DNA from: Salinisphaera sp052044135
Lineage (GTDB): Bacteria > Pseudomonadota > Gammaproteobacteria > Nevskiales > Salinisphaeraceae
Direction: 5' to 3'
Assembly: GCF_052044135.1 (NCBI RefSeq)
Contig: NZ_JBQDYF010000003.1
Span: forward strand, 124,001 to 188,000
Length of the DNA stretch: 64,000 bases
In this document: positions 46,771 to 56,804 of the stretch, one piece after another
Position numbering within the stretch: position 1 is the stretch's first letter
Layout: each line of letters starts with the position of its first letter
Notes under the pieces: generated by a model
Database searches by the model: none
What the model saw: only the letters and a program-made list of their open reading frames with translations
Told to the model about the DNA's origin: nothing
Made by a program: the position numbers and the translations under genes

Positions 46771-47169
46771 TAAATGCCAGCACTCGGTGTTCTTCGCTGA
46801 GTGGTCTCTGGTACGGGAAATTGGGTGGGTCGTTCGAGCCGCATACTGCAAAGACCCGATCCCAAGGACATGGGTGCCAAGTGCAGTACGGCCGGAAACG
46901 TGTCGGTAATCTTTTCGCGCGCGCCGCGACGTAGCGAAATCGTGTCGACTGGCGACAGTCAGGCTTTGGTCTAGCGCCGGAACGCCGCATGACGCGACAA
47001 AGCGCCGAAATCATGGGGTGACTTTGTGCTACAGGATCCGCGCACAGCTCATGGACAAGATCCAGGACAGCAAGCCGGCGCAACAGATCAGCAATTAGGG
47101 GCGTGCCGACAGGGTTCCCGGCCGGAATACTGTGATGCAACGCCACACGCATCACTCAACAGGAAATCC
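46771..47169. other. Gap between marR and an MFS gene
   Basis: About 400 bp with no recognisable gene, tRNA or strong hairpin. A short coding-like stretch near 47030–47095 (YRIRAQLMDKIQDSKPAQQI) lacks a convincing start and may be a gene fragment. Confidence 0.35.
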
Positions 47170-48360
47170 ATGCGCGATGTCGCCCATAGCGTTTCGGCCG
47201 GCCAACTGCTCAAGAACACCACGGTGTTGCTGCTCGCCGTCACCGTCATCGGCGCCAACGCATTTCTGCTGAGCCCGATCCTCAAGACGGTCGGCGACAG
47301 TATCCACTCGAATGCACCGATGACCGCCTGGGCGGTGTCGGCCTATGGTGGGGCGACGGCTCTTTCCGGCTTGTTTCTGACTGCGGTCCTGCAGCCGCGC
47401 GGCTATCGTTTCACGCTGTTCGTGGGTGGCGCGCTGTTGGCAGCCGGGGTGGCTGTAACCGGTCTCGCGGGCTCGCTCGGCTTTCTCGTCGCCGGGCAGG
47501 CGCTGGCCGGCCTCGGCGCCGGTGTCATGCTGCCCGCCGCGTACGGCGCGACTTCGGTGATCGCGCCGGAGGGGCGCGAGTCGCGGGTCATGGGCTGGGT
47601 GATCGCCGGATGGTCGATTTCGCTGGTTCTGGCGGTCCCGACCTCGGCAATGATCGCGCACTACGTCAGCTGGCGGTACGCATACCTCGTCATCACGTTG
47701 CTCGCGCTCATCTCGGTTGCGGGCGTGGCGACACTGCCGGCGGACCCGTCGAACGATAGTCCGAGGCGATCGGGTATCACACAAGCCCTGCGTGTTGCGT
47801 GGGCGCCGTCGACGTTGCTGGTGTCGTTTTTGTACATGTGTGCGTTCTACGGGGTCTATACATTTCTGGGAGACTACACGCAGCGGGTGTTGAACCAGTC
47901 CACCATCGGGGCCGGTTTCGTCGTACTCGGCTATGGCCTCGGGTTTGGTCTCGCCAGTGTGGTGGGGGGCGTGATCGACCGATACTCACCCCGCACGCTG
48001 GCAGGCCCGCTTTTGCTTATCCTCTGCGCGGTCTATCTTGTCGGCGTGGCCGCCTCGGGCTGCCTTGCGACGCTGGTCTTGTGGGCGATCGTCTGGGGCG
48101 TTTTCAACCAGCTCGGGCTGAATTGCCTCGTGACAGTGCTGACGCATCTCAGTTCGGAACACGCACTTCGGTTGCTGGGGTTGTACAGCGTGGCCGCCTA
48201 TGGCGGCGCCATGATCGCGGCCCTCGTGTTCGGCTCGCTTTACCAATGGGCGGGCTTCGGGGCGATACTCGTCCTGGCAAGTGCCCTGTGCATGACGGCT
48301 GCGCTGATCGCTGTAAAACTTCGGGGGCGTCAGCATGCAGAACGCGGCTGCGGGGTCTAG
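47170..48360 (+). CDS. MFS transporter (arabinose-efflux type)
   Basis: 396 aa, about 12 helices. GQALAGLGAGVMLPAAYGAT, APEGRESRVMGWVIAGWSIS and YVSWRYAYLVITLLALI are typical of the YdhP/AraJ-like drug/sugar efflux group. ATG at 47170 with AGGAAA upstream. An AraC-type regulator gene begins 67 bp after its stop on the same strand. Confidence 0.88.
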   Translation: MRDVAHSVSAGQLLKNTTVLLLAVTVIGANAFLLSPILKTVGDSIHSNAPMTAWAVSAYGGATALSGLFLTAVLQPRGYRFTLFVGGALLAAGVAVTGLAGSLGFLVAGQALAGLGAGVMLPAAYGATSVIAPEGRESRVMGWVIAGWSISLVLAVPTSAMIAHYVSWRYAYLVITLLALISVAGVATLPADPSNDSPRRSGITQALRVAWAPSTLLVSFLYMCAFYGVYTFLGDYTQRVLNQSTIGAGFVVLGYGLGFGLASVVGGVIDRYSPRTLAGPLLLILCAVYLVGVAASGCLATLVLWAIVWGVFNQLGLNCLVTVLTHLSSEHALRLLGLYSVAAYGGAMIAALVFGSLYQWAGFGAILVLASALCMTAALIAVKLRGRQHAERGCGV

Positions 48361-48427
48361 TGCTGCTTGGCCGTCGAGGCCGGGCATGGCAAATTGGCCG
48401 GATAACGACTCTGTTCGGAGGGAATGG

Positions 48428-49354
48428 ATGTCGGAAAATATGCCGCCTGTTGTCGGCCCCCGCGAATACCAGGCATCGGTTGACGGTCAGGTCACCGTGT
48501 CGAGCGAAAAGCTCGATATCGAAGGCGCTTATGTCGCGTGGCACACCCAGCGTCACAAGACATCGGAATGCCTACGGCCGCCCACGGCGGCGCATCAGTT
48601 CGTACTTTATTGCTCGGACGAGGAAAAGGGCGAATATCGCTATAACGACCGAGCATGGCAGCCCTATGCCAAGCGACGTCACCAGTGGTTCATCGCGCCC
48701 GCGTTCGAGAACCGGATCATGTGGCGCTGGCGCCAGACCGAGTCGCCGGGGCTGGTGTGCCGCTTCCATCTGTCACCGCATCTGCTCGAGCAGGCGGCAT
48801 CACTGCATTTAGATAGGGCCGTTCATCGCGTTCGGCTCGAACACCGCATGAATATTGAAGATGCGCTGCTCACCGAGGTTGCATTCGAGCTGCGGGACGA
48901 ACTGCAACAGATCGGCGATCGGGCGCGCTCGAGCCGATATAGTCGTGCCCTGATCAATACCTTCGCCTACCGTGTGATCAAGGCTTACGCCGATTCCGCT
49001 GGGATCGACAGCCTGCCGGCCGGCAGTCGTCTCACGGATAGTCGAAAGGCCAGACTCGAAGCCTTCATTGATCGCCACCTGGATCAACCGCTCACGATCG
49101 ACGATCTGTGCCGTGAGGTATGGCTGAGCAAATATCATTTCTGCCGATTGTTCAAGGCGACGTACGGCGAAACGCCGCGCAAGTTTGTACAACGCCGACG
49201 TATCGACGAGGCATGCCGACTGCTTCGGGAAACGGAACGCCCGGTCACGGACATCGCACTGACGACGGGATGGTCTGGCAACAGCGGGTTCAGTCGTTGT
49301 TTCAAGTCTCATACCGGGGTGACACCGAGCGAGTACCGGCGCGGCCTATTGTAA
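48428..49354 (+). CDS. AraC-family regulator
   Basis: 308 aa. The C-terminal double helix-turn-helix is clear: LTIDDLCREVWLSKYHFCRL FKATYG-type first HTH and PVTDIALTTGWSGNSGFSRC then FKSHTGVTPSEYRR. The N-terminal sensing domain is not recognised. ATG at 48428 has GGAGGGAATGG before it; longer in-frame starts overlap the MFS gene. It probably regulates that upstream transporter. Confidence 0.9.
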   Translation: MSENMPPVVGPREYQASVDGQVTVSSEKLDIEGAYVAWHTQRHKTSECLRPPTAAHQFVLYCSDEEKGEYRYNDRAWQPYAKRRHQWFIAPAFENRIMWRWRQTESPGLVCRFHLSPHLLEQAASLHLDRAVHRVRLEHRMNIEDALLTEVAFELRDELQQIGDRARSSRYSRALINTFAYRVIKAYADSAGIDSLPAGSRLTDSRKARLEAFIDRHLDQPLTIDDLCREVWLSKYHFCRLFKATYGETPRKFVQRRRIDEACRLLRETERPVTDIALTTGWSGNSGFSRCFKSHTGVTPSEYRRGLL

Positions 49355-49448
49355 TCCGGCGGTGCATGGCGAGGTGCGGGCAGAGGATGCACGTCGATTT
49401 TAGGATCTTCGGCTATCGGTCAAAATCGGGTGTTTGCCTGACGCGGGT

Positions 49449-50357
49449 TCACGCGATTTTATCGATTTGATGCCAAATCCCGTTGAGCCCGATGTCTTGC
49501 ACTCGTTCCTTGACGATTTTCACCGCCGTATCGGCCCCTGATATCGGCGGGATTTCGACCAGGCGGGCCAGGCAATCGGGTAGCGTGGGTAGCCCTTCGG
49601 ACGCACCGAGCTCCCGCATGCCCGTGGTCAGCCGGCGCTGGTCGAGCACACTGATAGCCAGTCCGCTCGCCACCGCCGATTCGATCGCAGCGACACTGCC
49701 GCTGGCGAAAACCGTTTCCCAAGAGCGCCCGGCCGCATCCAGTGCCGCCAAACCAAGCCCCCGGTAAGGGCAATCTTCCGGATGAAGGGCCAGCGGCAGG
49801 GTTTCGCCGTAGGGGGTGGATCGAGGCGCCGCGCCGGCCCAGACCGGGCGGGTCTTCCAAAGCGGTATGCCGGTGGATGCGGCATCGCCCTCGCGGCCGA
49901 TAACAATCGCCAACTCCAATGCGCCCTGTGCGACCGCGCGCTCGAGTTCGCCACTGGTCGCGGTACGCACATGCAGGCGTATCGCTGGATACGACGACCG
50001 AAGCGCCGGCAGCAGGCGATTCAGCAACGCTGGCGCATATTCTTCCGGACAACCGAGACGAACGAGCCCGGAGGCCGACCGATTCAACAGACGATCGAGC
50101 AAGGCGTCATGCGCGCTGACCAGAGCGGCGGACTCCGCCTGCAGCTGTGCGCCTTCCGGGGTGAGCTGCACGCCCGTCTTCGACCGTATGAGTAGTTGCC
50201 GGCCGAGCTGTGCCTCCAGGCGCTTGATTTGCTGGCTGACCGCGCCGAGCGTGAAATGCCGCTGTTCAGCAACGGCTCGCAGCGTGCCCAGAGCGCTCGC
50301 CATATGGAATGTGCGTAGCAGCTCGATATCGAGCGATCGGTGTTTGGTGTTTAACAA
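49449..50357 (-). CDS. LysR-family regulator
   Basis: 302 aa with N-terminal HTH (IELLRTFHMASALGTLRAVA, FTLGAVSQQIKRLEAQLG) and a LysR substrate-binding domain (GLVRLGCPEEYAPALLNRLL). Divergent from an EamA exporter at 50445, which it presumably regulates. Effector unknown. Confidence 0.9.
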   Translation of the reverse strand: MLNTKHRSLDIELLRTFHMASALGTLRAVAEQRHFTLGAVSQQIKRLEAQLGRQLLIRSKTGVQLTPEGAQLQAESAALVSAHDALLDRLLNRSASGLVRLGCPEEYAPALLNRLLPALRSSYPAIRLHVRTATSGELERAVAQGALELAIVIGREGDAASTGIPLWKTRPVWAGAAPRSTPYGETLPLALHPEDCPYRGLGLAALDAAGRSWETVFASGSVAAIESAVASGLAISVLDQRRLTTGMRELGASEGLPTLPDCLARLVEIPPISGADTAVKIVKERVQDIGLNGIWHQIDKIA

Positions 50358-50444
50358 AACTAAATACAGACTATTTAATATATAGATTTAATTATCTGCC
50401 GAGCTGCCCGACCCTTGCAATGAATATTCGAGAACAAGCGGGTC

Positions 50445-51362
50445 ATGCGCTCGATCGTTTTATCTATATTCGTGAGCTTGGGACTGGTGGTGTGCTGGAG
50501 TTCCGGGTTTATTGGCACGCAGATGGCAGCCGATGCCAGCATGCCGGCGCCCACGATCTTTTTCTGGCGTTTTCTTCTGGCAGCGGGCTTGTGCTTGCTG
50601 GCATGCGTCATTCGAAACCTTATGGGTGGGCGCGGTACGACAACAACGCGTCGAGCGATCGCTCGGGAGCTGGCCGCGGGAAGTTTCAGTGTCGGCGGTT
50701 ATCTTCTCGGCGTCGTTTTTGCCATAGATCTGGGGGTGGGTGCCGGCATTACGGCGTTAATCACGGCGCTCCAGCCGCTACTCGCTGCACTGGTGATGGG
50801 CGTGCTGGTCGGCGAACGGGTCGGCCTACTCGGCTGGTTGGGCGCGCTGCTCGCAGCCGCCGGGGTTTCGATTTGTGTCGTCGGCAATATCCATGGCCTC
50901 GGTCATGCGCCATTATGGGCTTACGCCTTGCCTTGTCTTTCGGCGGCGAGCCTGACGGTTGGCAGCATGCTGTCAACCTATCGGCCGGCCGACCTCGACT
51001 TGATTCAACGCTTGATGTGGCAGTTGCTCGCCGCGGCGGCTATGTTCGGCGTAGCCAGTACACTGGAAAACGGTTATCTGCCTCAGCCGTCGCAATTATT
51101 AGAGGCCGAAACATGGCGGGCGATCTTGTTTTTGGTCGTGCTGTCGAGTTTCGGCGGATACGGATTTTTTATTGCGTGTCTGCGGTTGCAGGGCGTGACG
51201 CCGACATCGGTGCTGTTTTATCTCACGCCGCCGGCCACGATGATCTGGGCGAAGCTGCAGCTCGGCGACTGCATATCGGTTTCGGAGATCGCAGGCGGTT
51301 CAATCGCCGCTGTCGGCGTGCTGCTCGCCCTGCGTGTGTTGATGCAAGTACGGCGAACGTAG
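50445..51362 (+). CDS. EamA/DMT-family exporter
   Basis: 305 aa, ten hydrophobic segments in two EamA repeats: LGLVVCWSSGFIGTQMAADA, GVGAGITALITALQPLLAAL and, at the end, GVTPTSVLFYLTPPATMIWA. Probable amino-acid or metabolite exporter, 88 bp from the divergent LysR gene. Confidence 0.88.
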   Translation: MRSIVLSIFVSLGLVVCWSSGFIGTQMAADASMPAPTIFFWRFLLAAGLCLLACVIRNLMGGRGTTTTRRAIARELAAGSFSVGGYLLGVVFAIDLGVGAGITALITALQPLLAALVMGVLVGERVGLLGWLGALLAAAGVSICVVGNIHGLGHAPLWAYALPCLSAASLTVGSMLSTYRPADLDLIQRLMWQLLAAAAMFGVASTLENGYLPQPSQLLEAETWRAILFLVVLSSFGGYGFFIACLRLQGVTPTSVLFYLTPPATMIWAKLQLGDCISVSEIAGGSIAAVGVLLALRVLMQVRRT

Positions 51363-51403
51363 GCCGGTTCTCGATGATGATGATGGTTGACGAGGCGTCG
51401 CGA

Positions 51404-52531
51404 TCAGAATCGCCCGAGATTGAAGGGCTGAAACGATGCCGGCGGCGCGTGGCTGCACATCCAGTCGCCCAATCGATCACCGATGGCGGGTGCGAATTTA
51501 AATCCGTGCCCTGAAAAACCGGCGGCGATGAACAAGCCGTCGATCGGCTCGTCGATGATGAAATGCTCGTCCGGCGTTCGCAGGTATTCGCACACGGCGC
51601 CCCGCTGTAATTCGCCGACGCCTGGCATATGTCGATCTATCAAGCGACGAAGATCGGTGAGGTCGGATGGGTGACTGCCGAAATCGCCTGGCGTTGTCTC
51701 GTCTTCGATGTGTTGCCCCCTGTCATGTCGTCCGATCTTCACGCCGTGCCCGTCGATCGCCGGAAAACCGTAGTAATCGCCGGCAGATCCACAGTAGCTG
51801 AAGCCCGGCCAGCGGGCGGCGTCGTATTCGGGGGTATGATCAAACCAGCCAAAGACCTTGCGAACGCGCTGGATGGGAAGCTCGATGCCCAACGGTCGCA
51901 ATAGGGCGCGGTTGGCGCGACCGGCCGCGACGAGAATTTGCCCTGCTTGCCACTGATCGCCCGCGAGTGACCGCAGAACAAAACGCTCGTGTCGTCTCGA
52001 AATCGACGTGATCGGTGTGTTGTCGATGGCCGCAACGTTTGCCGAGCTGGCGATCACCGAACGCCAGTACCGGAACAACGGTTCGGTTAATACGACGCCG
52101 CCCTGCGGCTCGAAACAGCCGCGAAACGAGGCGTTCAGGGACCAGCCGGGCCAGCGCTGCGTGATGTCCGCGTGATTCAACGGCTCGGTGCGGAGATCGA
52201 AGGATCGCGCGCTGGTTTCAACCTCGGCCAGAAAGGGCGAGTCGTATGCGCCGATATTGAGTATGCCGGTGGGAAGGAATACCGGGGCGTCCGCCGCTTG
52301 ATTGAGTCGCTCCCAGCCACGAAGTGCTTCCTGGGCGAGTGGCACGTAGGCGCGCCCCTCGCCATAGGCGACCCGCACAAGTCTGGAATGCCCGTGATGG
52401 CTGGCTTCGGTGTGTGGTGGGCGAGCCGCGTCGAACACGCGAACCCGTCGCGTCGTGCGACTCGACAGGGCCGTGGCCGTTGCAAGCCCCATCGTCCCGC
52501 CGCCGATGATGGCAATGTCGGTATCAAGCAC
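51404..52531 (-). CDS. FAD-dependent amine oxidase, SolA/monomeric sarcosine oxidase type
   Basis: About 375 aa (SolA is 372). FAD-binding IAIIGGGTMGLATATALSS at the N-terminus, then HGHSRLVRVAYGEG and C-terminal FIAAGFSGHGFKFAPAIGD, the pattern of N-methyltryptophan/sarcosine oxidases that demethylate N-methyl amino acids with H2O2 release. The covalent-FAD cysteine may be missing: the usual C-terminal position reads FSGHGFKF, and the cysteine upstream is in GAVCEYLRTPD. Start chosen is GTG 52531 with AGGA 8 nt upstream; the frame opens further to 52615. Confidence 0.83.
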   Translation of the reverse strand: MLDTDIAIIGGGTMGLATATALSSRTTRRVRVFDAARPPHTEASHHGHSRLVRVAYGEGRAYVPLAQEALRGWERLNQAADAPVFLPTGILNIGAYDSPFLAEVETSARSFDLRTEPLNHADITQRWPGWSLNASFRGCFEPQGGVVLTEPLFRYWRSVIASSANVAAIDNTPITSISRRHERFVLRSLAGDQWQAGQILVAAGRANRALLRPLGIELPIQRVRKVFGWFDHTPEYDAARWPGFSYCGSAGDYYGFPAIDGHGVKIGRHDRGQHIEDETTPGDFGSHPSDLTDLRRLIDRHMPGVGELQRGAVCEYLRTPDEHFIIDEPIDGLFIAAGFSGHGFKFAPAIGDRLGDWMCSHAPPASFQPFNLGRF

Positions 52532-52636
52532 CTTGTTGATCCTGTCGTTCAGTGTTTTAACGTATCGGACTGGGACAAGGTGACGCGGTCCGACCTGGCA
52601 AGGCAATGGATTCACGCAGGCGCCCGCGCTTCGCAG

Positions 52637-53935
52637 TCAACGTTGGCTGTCCGGGCGCCCGGACAGTGCGCCCGGGATGCGGGCGGTCGCACTCTGCTTG
52701 GCGCGTGGAAACGTCTCTCTAATCCAGAATGTCGCGACGAAGCCGGCAAGGCTCACCAGGGCGGGTAGCCACAGTGCAGCGCGAAGGTCTGCTGGCGTGG
52801 CCGCGCTGCCGGCCGACCAGGACAGCGCCCAGCCATAGCCCATCTCGATGACCGCGGTGGTCAGGAAGACGCCCATGTTCACCAGGGCGAGCGAGACCCC
52901 AACGACGTGCTCGGGCACGCTTTCCTTGACTGCGGCGAAAGACACCACGACCTGCGCACTCGACAGTCCCAGCGCCAGGAAACAGGCAAGACCAAGTGCC
53001 CCGCTGGACCACGTCGCGAACAGCAATCCGGCCCAGGCCAGTGAACCGAGTAGCGATGCCGATAACACGAATGCCTTGCGTGTCTGCAGCCCGTCGGAAA
53101 AGTGCCCCACGAGTAGCGAGCCCAGACCGTAAGGCACAAGCGCCGCGGTGAGGACCCAGGAGGCGGCATCGCCGGACATGCCAAAGCCGTCGCCAAGCAG
53201 GCGCGTTCCCCAGAGCCCGGCGAACGCATAGAACGTGCCGTTGGTTCCCGAGATCGCGAGCAATATCAGCCAGAGCTGCGGCGAGCGCACGGCGTCGTGC
53301 CAGGCCGTCATGCGCGCCAGATCGTCGCCACCGGGCGGTGCCTGCGTGGCGCCGTGAATGTCTTGCGCGCCAGGCGGGGAACGCCACAGTCGGCTGATCA
53401 GTACGCCGACGGCCAGCGTGAGGGCCCCGAGACCGATGAATATCGGGCGCCAGTCTAGTGTTTTCAGCAACAGATGTGCGGGCGCTTCGGCCGTAATCGA
53501 ACCGAGTGCGGCGACAAGCAACGTACAACCGGTGATCTGGCCGAATCGCCGCCGGTCGAACCAGATGGCGTTGTTTTTCATCATGGCGACGAAAACCAGC
53601 GACATGCCGAATCCGACGAGACCGGGGCCGGCAAGCGCGATCGGGTAACTTGTCGCCAGGCCCAGCGTGAGCGCCCCGGCGCCGGTCAACATCGTGCCGG
53701 CCGCGGCCGGTACGCGAATACCCATGCGGTCCACGATGAGCCCCGCCGGAATTTGCATCAGCGTATAGACCCAGAAATGGGCCGCCCCCAGGCCGCCGAT
53801 CTCGGCAGGCCCGAGGCCGAAGCTCCGGCCGATCGGTAGCGCGAAACTCGCGGGTGCGAATCGGTTGAAAAAGCCGATGAAAAACGCCGCCGCCAAAAGA
53901 CAATAGCTGAGGGTGCGCCATGCCACGAGGTTCAT
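52637..53935 (-). CDS. MFS transporter
   Basis: 432 aa, about 12 helices, starting MNLVAWRTLSYCLLAAAFF. FWVYTLMQIPAGLIVDRMGI is a typical MFS motif-A region. It belongs to the oxalate/formate–nitrate-like MFS group by general look; substrate unknown. Starts 231 bp from the divergent MocR gene and lies upstream of the amine oxidase on the same strand, so the two may form an operon. Confidence 0.87.
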   Translation of the reverse strand: MNLVAWRTLSYCLLAAAFFIGFFNRFAPASFALPIGRSFGLGPAEIGGLGAAHFWVYTLMQIPAGLIVDRMGIRVPAAAGTMLTGAGALTLGLATSYPIALAGPGLVGFGMSLVFVAMMKNNAIWFDRRRFGQITGCTLLVAALGSITAEAPAHLLLKTLDWRPIFIGLGALTLAVGVLISRLWRSPPGAQDIHGATQAPPGGDDLARMTAWHDAVRSPQLWLILLAISGTNGTFYAFAGLWGTRLLGDGFGMSGDAASWVLTAALVPYGLGSLLVGHFSDGLQTRKAFVLSASLLGSLAWAGLLFATWSSGALGLACFLALGLSSAQVVVSFAAVKESVPEHVVGVSLALVNMGVFLTTAVIEMGYGWALSWSAGSAATPADLRAALWLPALVSLAGFVATFWIRETFPRAKQSATARIPGALSGRPDSQR

Positions 53936-54101
53936 GTTGCTGCCGGACCGGCGGGCACGCCACGGCGTCGTCGGGCCGTCAGCACGGATCGCGCCCATAC
54001 GCGGATGATCGGCTCGTGTGACGGGTTGATCGATAACGCCAGGTGCACCATGCGGCTCCGGTGGGTACGCCAAGGCCCGATCGTCGGCCACTCCATAGCA
54101 A

Positions 54102-54138
54102 CGGTACAGACACAGATTGGCGGTATGTATGCGGTACA
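54102..54138 (+). promoter_or_regulatory. Direct repeats in the MFS–MocR intergenic region
   Basis: CGGTACA occurs at 54102 and 54132 with a related CGGTATG at 54121. MocR-type regulators commonly bind direct repeats near their own promoters, so these are candidate operator half-sites. Confidence 0.4.
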
Positions 54139-54165
54139 GTGATCAACCGCGAACGCGAGGCCGCC

Positions 54166-55578
54166 ATGCATCTGTACGAAACGCTGGCCGATGACCTGTC
54201 CTGGCTGATCCGTGCCGGCGTCTACCCGCCGGGGGCGCGCTTGCCTTCGGTGCGACAGATCAGCCGGCAACGCGGCGTGAGCGTTTCCACGAGCGTTCGT
54301 GCCTACCACGAGCTCGAGCGCCGTGGGGCGATCGAAGCGGCGCCGCGGTCAGGCTATTTCGTGGTGGGCCCGCGGCGATCGGCGTTGCCTTCCGTTCCCG
54401 AACACGGTGCCTCGCCCGTGCCCGTTGCCGGCGGGCATCGAATACTGCAGCTTCTCGCCGCCGCGGACGATCCGCGGACCGTGAGTTTTGGCGCGGCCAC
54501 GCCGCACCCGGATTACATGCCGAGTGCGGCGATGGCGGCGGCGAGTCGAACCGTCTGGCGCCGCGCCCGTCGCCGCTGCATGAGCCAAGCCTTTCCGCCC
54601 GGCGCTATTGAATTGAGAACGGAACTGGCCAGGCGATTGGCCATGGCGGGGTGCCGACTCGATCCGGACGATCTGTTGATCACCAATGGCTGTCAGGAAG
54701 CGATGGCGATAGCGCTGAAAATGCTGTGTCGGCAGGGAGACGTCGTCGCGGTGGAAGCGCCGACCTACTACGGCTTGCTGGAGGTTCTCGAACAGCAACA
54801 GCTGCGGGCCTTGCCGATTCCGAGTGATCCGAGCCAGGGCCTCGCGCTCGACCAACTTGAGCTGGCGTTTCGCACGCGCGAAGTCCGCGCCTGTGTGGTG
54901 ACTCCGGTGGCATCGAATCCGCTGGGGGTCACGTTGTCCGATGAGCGCAAGCAGGCCCTTGTCGCATTGGCCGAGCGGCATGCGGTGCCCATCGTGGAAG
55001 ACGATACATATGGCGAGTTGGTCGAGACCGGTCGACGGCCCACGCCGCTCAAGGCCTGGGATCGGGCAGGACGGCTGTTCTACTGCGGCTCGGCGACCAA
55101 GACCATCTGTGCCGGTCTGCGCATCGGGTGGCTTGCGGTGCCGGGACGATACCGGCAGCAGGCCGCCATGGCGCAGTACTTGCGCACGATCTCGGTCAAC
55201 ACCCCGGCCCAACTCACGCTCGCGCATTACCTGGCGAACGCTCACGTCGACCGGAATATGCGAGCCGCCGCCCGAGCGTATCGGCAATGCGTGGCCCGGC
55301 TCATCGCCCGGCTCGAGCAACATTTTCCGGCGGGGACGAAGATCAGTGCGCCGCAGGGCGGTTTTCTGGTGTGGGCCGAACTCCCGGGCATGGTGGATAC
55401 CGCGGCGCTGCTGGCCGAAAGCCTCCGCTGCGGCGTCAGTTTTGCCCCGGGCGCATTGTTCGCGCCAAACGCCGGATTCGAGAACTGTATGCGGTTGAAC
55501 GCGGCTGTCGCATGGGATGAGAGAGCGAAATCTGCTTTGCAGACCCTCGGTGGTCTGGTCCGCGATCGTCTCGGCTGA
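54166..55578 (+). CDS. MocR/PdxR-family regulator (GntR HTH + aminotransferase domain)
   Basis: 470 aa: GntR winged helix (YPPGARLPSVRQISRQRGVS, residues about 21–45) fused to a fold-type I aminotransferase domain with TNGCQEAMAIALKML, TYYGLLE, VEDDTYGEL and the PLP lysine in YCGSATKTICAGLRIGWLA. Such proteins sense PLP or an amino-acid/PLP adduct. ATG at 54166; longer frame ignored because it lacks HTH homology and the chosen start has GAGG upstream. Likely regulator of the divergent MFS–oxidase pair. Confidence 0.9.
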   Translation: MHLYETLADDLSWLIRAGVYPPGARLPSVRQISRQRGVSVSTSVRAYHELERRGAIEAAPRSGYFVVGPRRSALPSVPEHGASPVPVAGGHRILQLLAAADDPRTVSFGAATPHPDYMPSAAMAAASRTVWRRARRRCMSQAFPPGAIELRTELARRLAMAGCRLDPDDLLITNGCQEAMAIALKMLCRQGDVVAVEAPTYYGLLEVLEQQQLRALPIPSDPSQGLALDQLELAFRTREVRACVVTPVASNPLGVTLSDERKQALVALAERHAVPIVEDDTYGELVETGRRPTPLKAWDRAGRLFYCGSATKTICAGLRIGWLAVPGRYRQQAAMAQYLRTISVNTPAQLTLAHYLANAHVDRNMRAAARAYRQCVARLIARLEQHFPAGTKISAPQGGFLVWAELPGMVDTAALLAESLRCGVSFAPGALFAPNAGFENCMRLNAAVAWDERAKSALQTLGGLVRDRLG

Positions 55579-55689
55579 GCCGATCATCCTGGCAATTTCA
55601 TTGGTGCCGAGGACGAAGCGTTTGCCGCAGGCCAGCTTGAAGCTGCGGTTTCGCGAGCGCGGCGCGCCGCACCCGTTGCCTGGGCCGCG

Positions 55690-56706
55690 TTAGCGATTTG
55701 ATGGGGCCGCATCGGTTCGCGGTAGGCGAGTCGTGGTTTTGACGCGGCCGGGAGCAAGAGGTTGATCCCGCGCAATTTTCGCTTTGTCCGGCCTTGCCGG
55801 CTCCGGCGTGCCAGCGGTCAGGACGATCACGCCGGCGAGCACGATCAGCCCCATGCCGAGCAGCGTCAGCCGGTCCGGGATGTCGCCAAAAAACACGAAT
55901 CCCCAGAATGTCGCGAAGATCAGAAAACTATAGTCGAACGTGGCGATAACTTGTGGCCGCGGGGATTGATAGGCCCTGGCGAGACCCAGGCTGATGCCGA
56001 TCATCAGACATGCAAGTACGACGATAACGCACCCGTCGCGGCCGCTCATGGGTTGCCACGCGTCGAACAGGAACGGGTAGTGGAAGCCGGCGCCGACGCC
56101 CGTTCGACTTAGGCAAAGGCTCGCCGCCAGTCCGGTCACAAGAAGGCCGAGATTGAGCCAGACGGCCAGAGCCCGCGTCGGCATGTCGCTGCACTTGGCA
56201 CGGGTGATGACCGCGGCCACTGCATATAGAAAAGCGGCGCCCACCGGCACCAGGGCGAGTGGTTTGAAGCCCGATGCCGCCGGCCGGACGATCAGCAACA
56301 CGCCGGCAAAACCGATCAGGATGCCGAGCCAATGCCGCGACGTGATGCGCTCCCGCAGGACGATGGCAGACAGCCCGGCGATGAACAGGGGCGATGTATA
56401 CAACGCCGCCGCCACCACCGATAGCTCAAGCCATGGAATGGCCGCGTAGATGCCGAGATACATCAATACCAGCGCCAGACTGCGCAGCGCGATCCAGCCA
56501 TAACGGCCCGTGTTCATGCGTCCGCGCGCCATTGCCAGAAGAATCGGTAGCACCAGCGCGGATCGCAGCACATAGATCTGCCACAGCGTCATGGCGGTAC
56601 TCGACTGTTTGATCAGCGCGTCGGCCAACGCCATGCCAAAAACGGTCGTGATGATGGTCGCGACGCCGACGCGGGTTGATGACCGCGCTGCTCCGGATTT
56701 CCACAT
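55690..56706 (-). CDS. EamA/DMT-family exporter
   Basis: 338 aa, ten membrane segments (ATIITTVFGMALADALIKQS near the N-terminus; LLGMGLIVLAGVIVLTAGTP near the end) followed by a basic cytosolic tail of about 40 residues. Divergent from the LysR gene at 56805 across 98 bp. Substrate unknown. The 55579–55689 gap before it contains nothing recognisable. Confidence 0.88.
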   Translation of the reverse strand: MWKSGAARSSTRVGVATIITTVFGMALADALIKQSSTAMTLWQIYVLRSALVLPILLAMARGRMNTGRYGWIALRSLALVLMYLGIYAAIPWLELSVVAAALYTSPLFIAGLSAIVLRERITSRHWLGILIGFAGVLLIVRPAASGFKPLALVPVGAAFLYAVAAVITRAKCSDMPTRALAVWLNLGLLVTGLAASLCLSRTGVGAGFHYPFLFDAWQPMSGRDGCVIVVLACLMIGISLGLARAYQSPRPQVIATFDYSFLIFATFWGFVFFGDIPDRLTLLGMGLIVLAGVIVLTAGTPEPARPDKAKIARDQPLAPGRVKTTTRLPRTDAAPSNR

Positions 56707-56804
56707 AACTGACAGGGCAAGAAAAGGGCGTGGCCAGCTTTTCAGAGCCTAATCGTGTCGTATAGTCGTTGTTGGTAGCCTGGAGAATTTGAAAAAATCG
56801 AACA

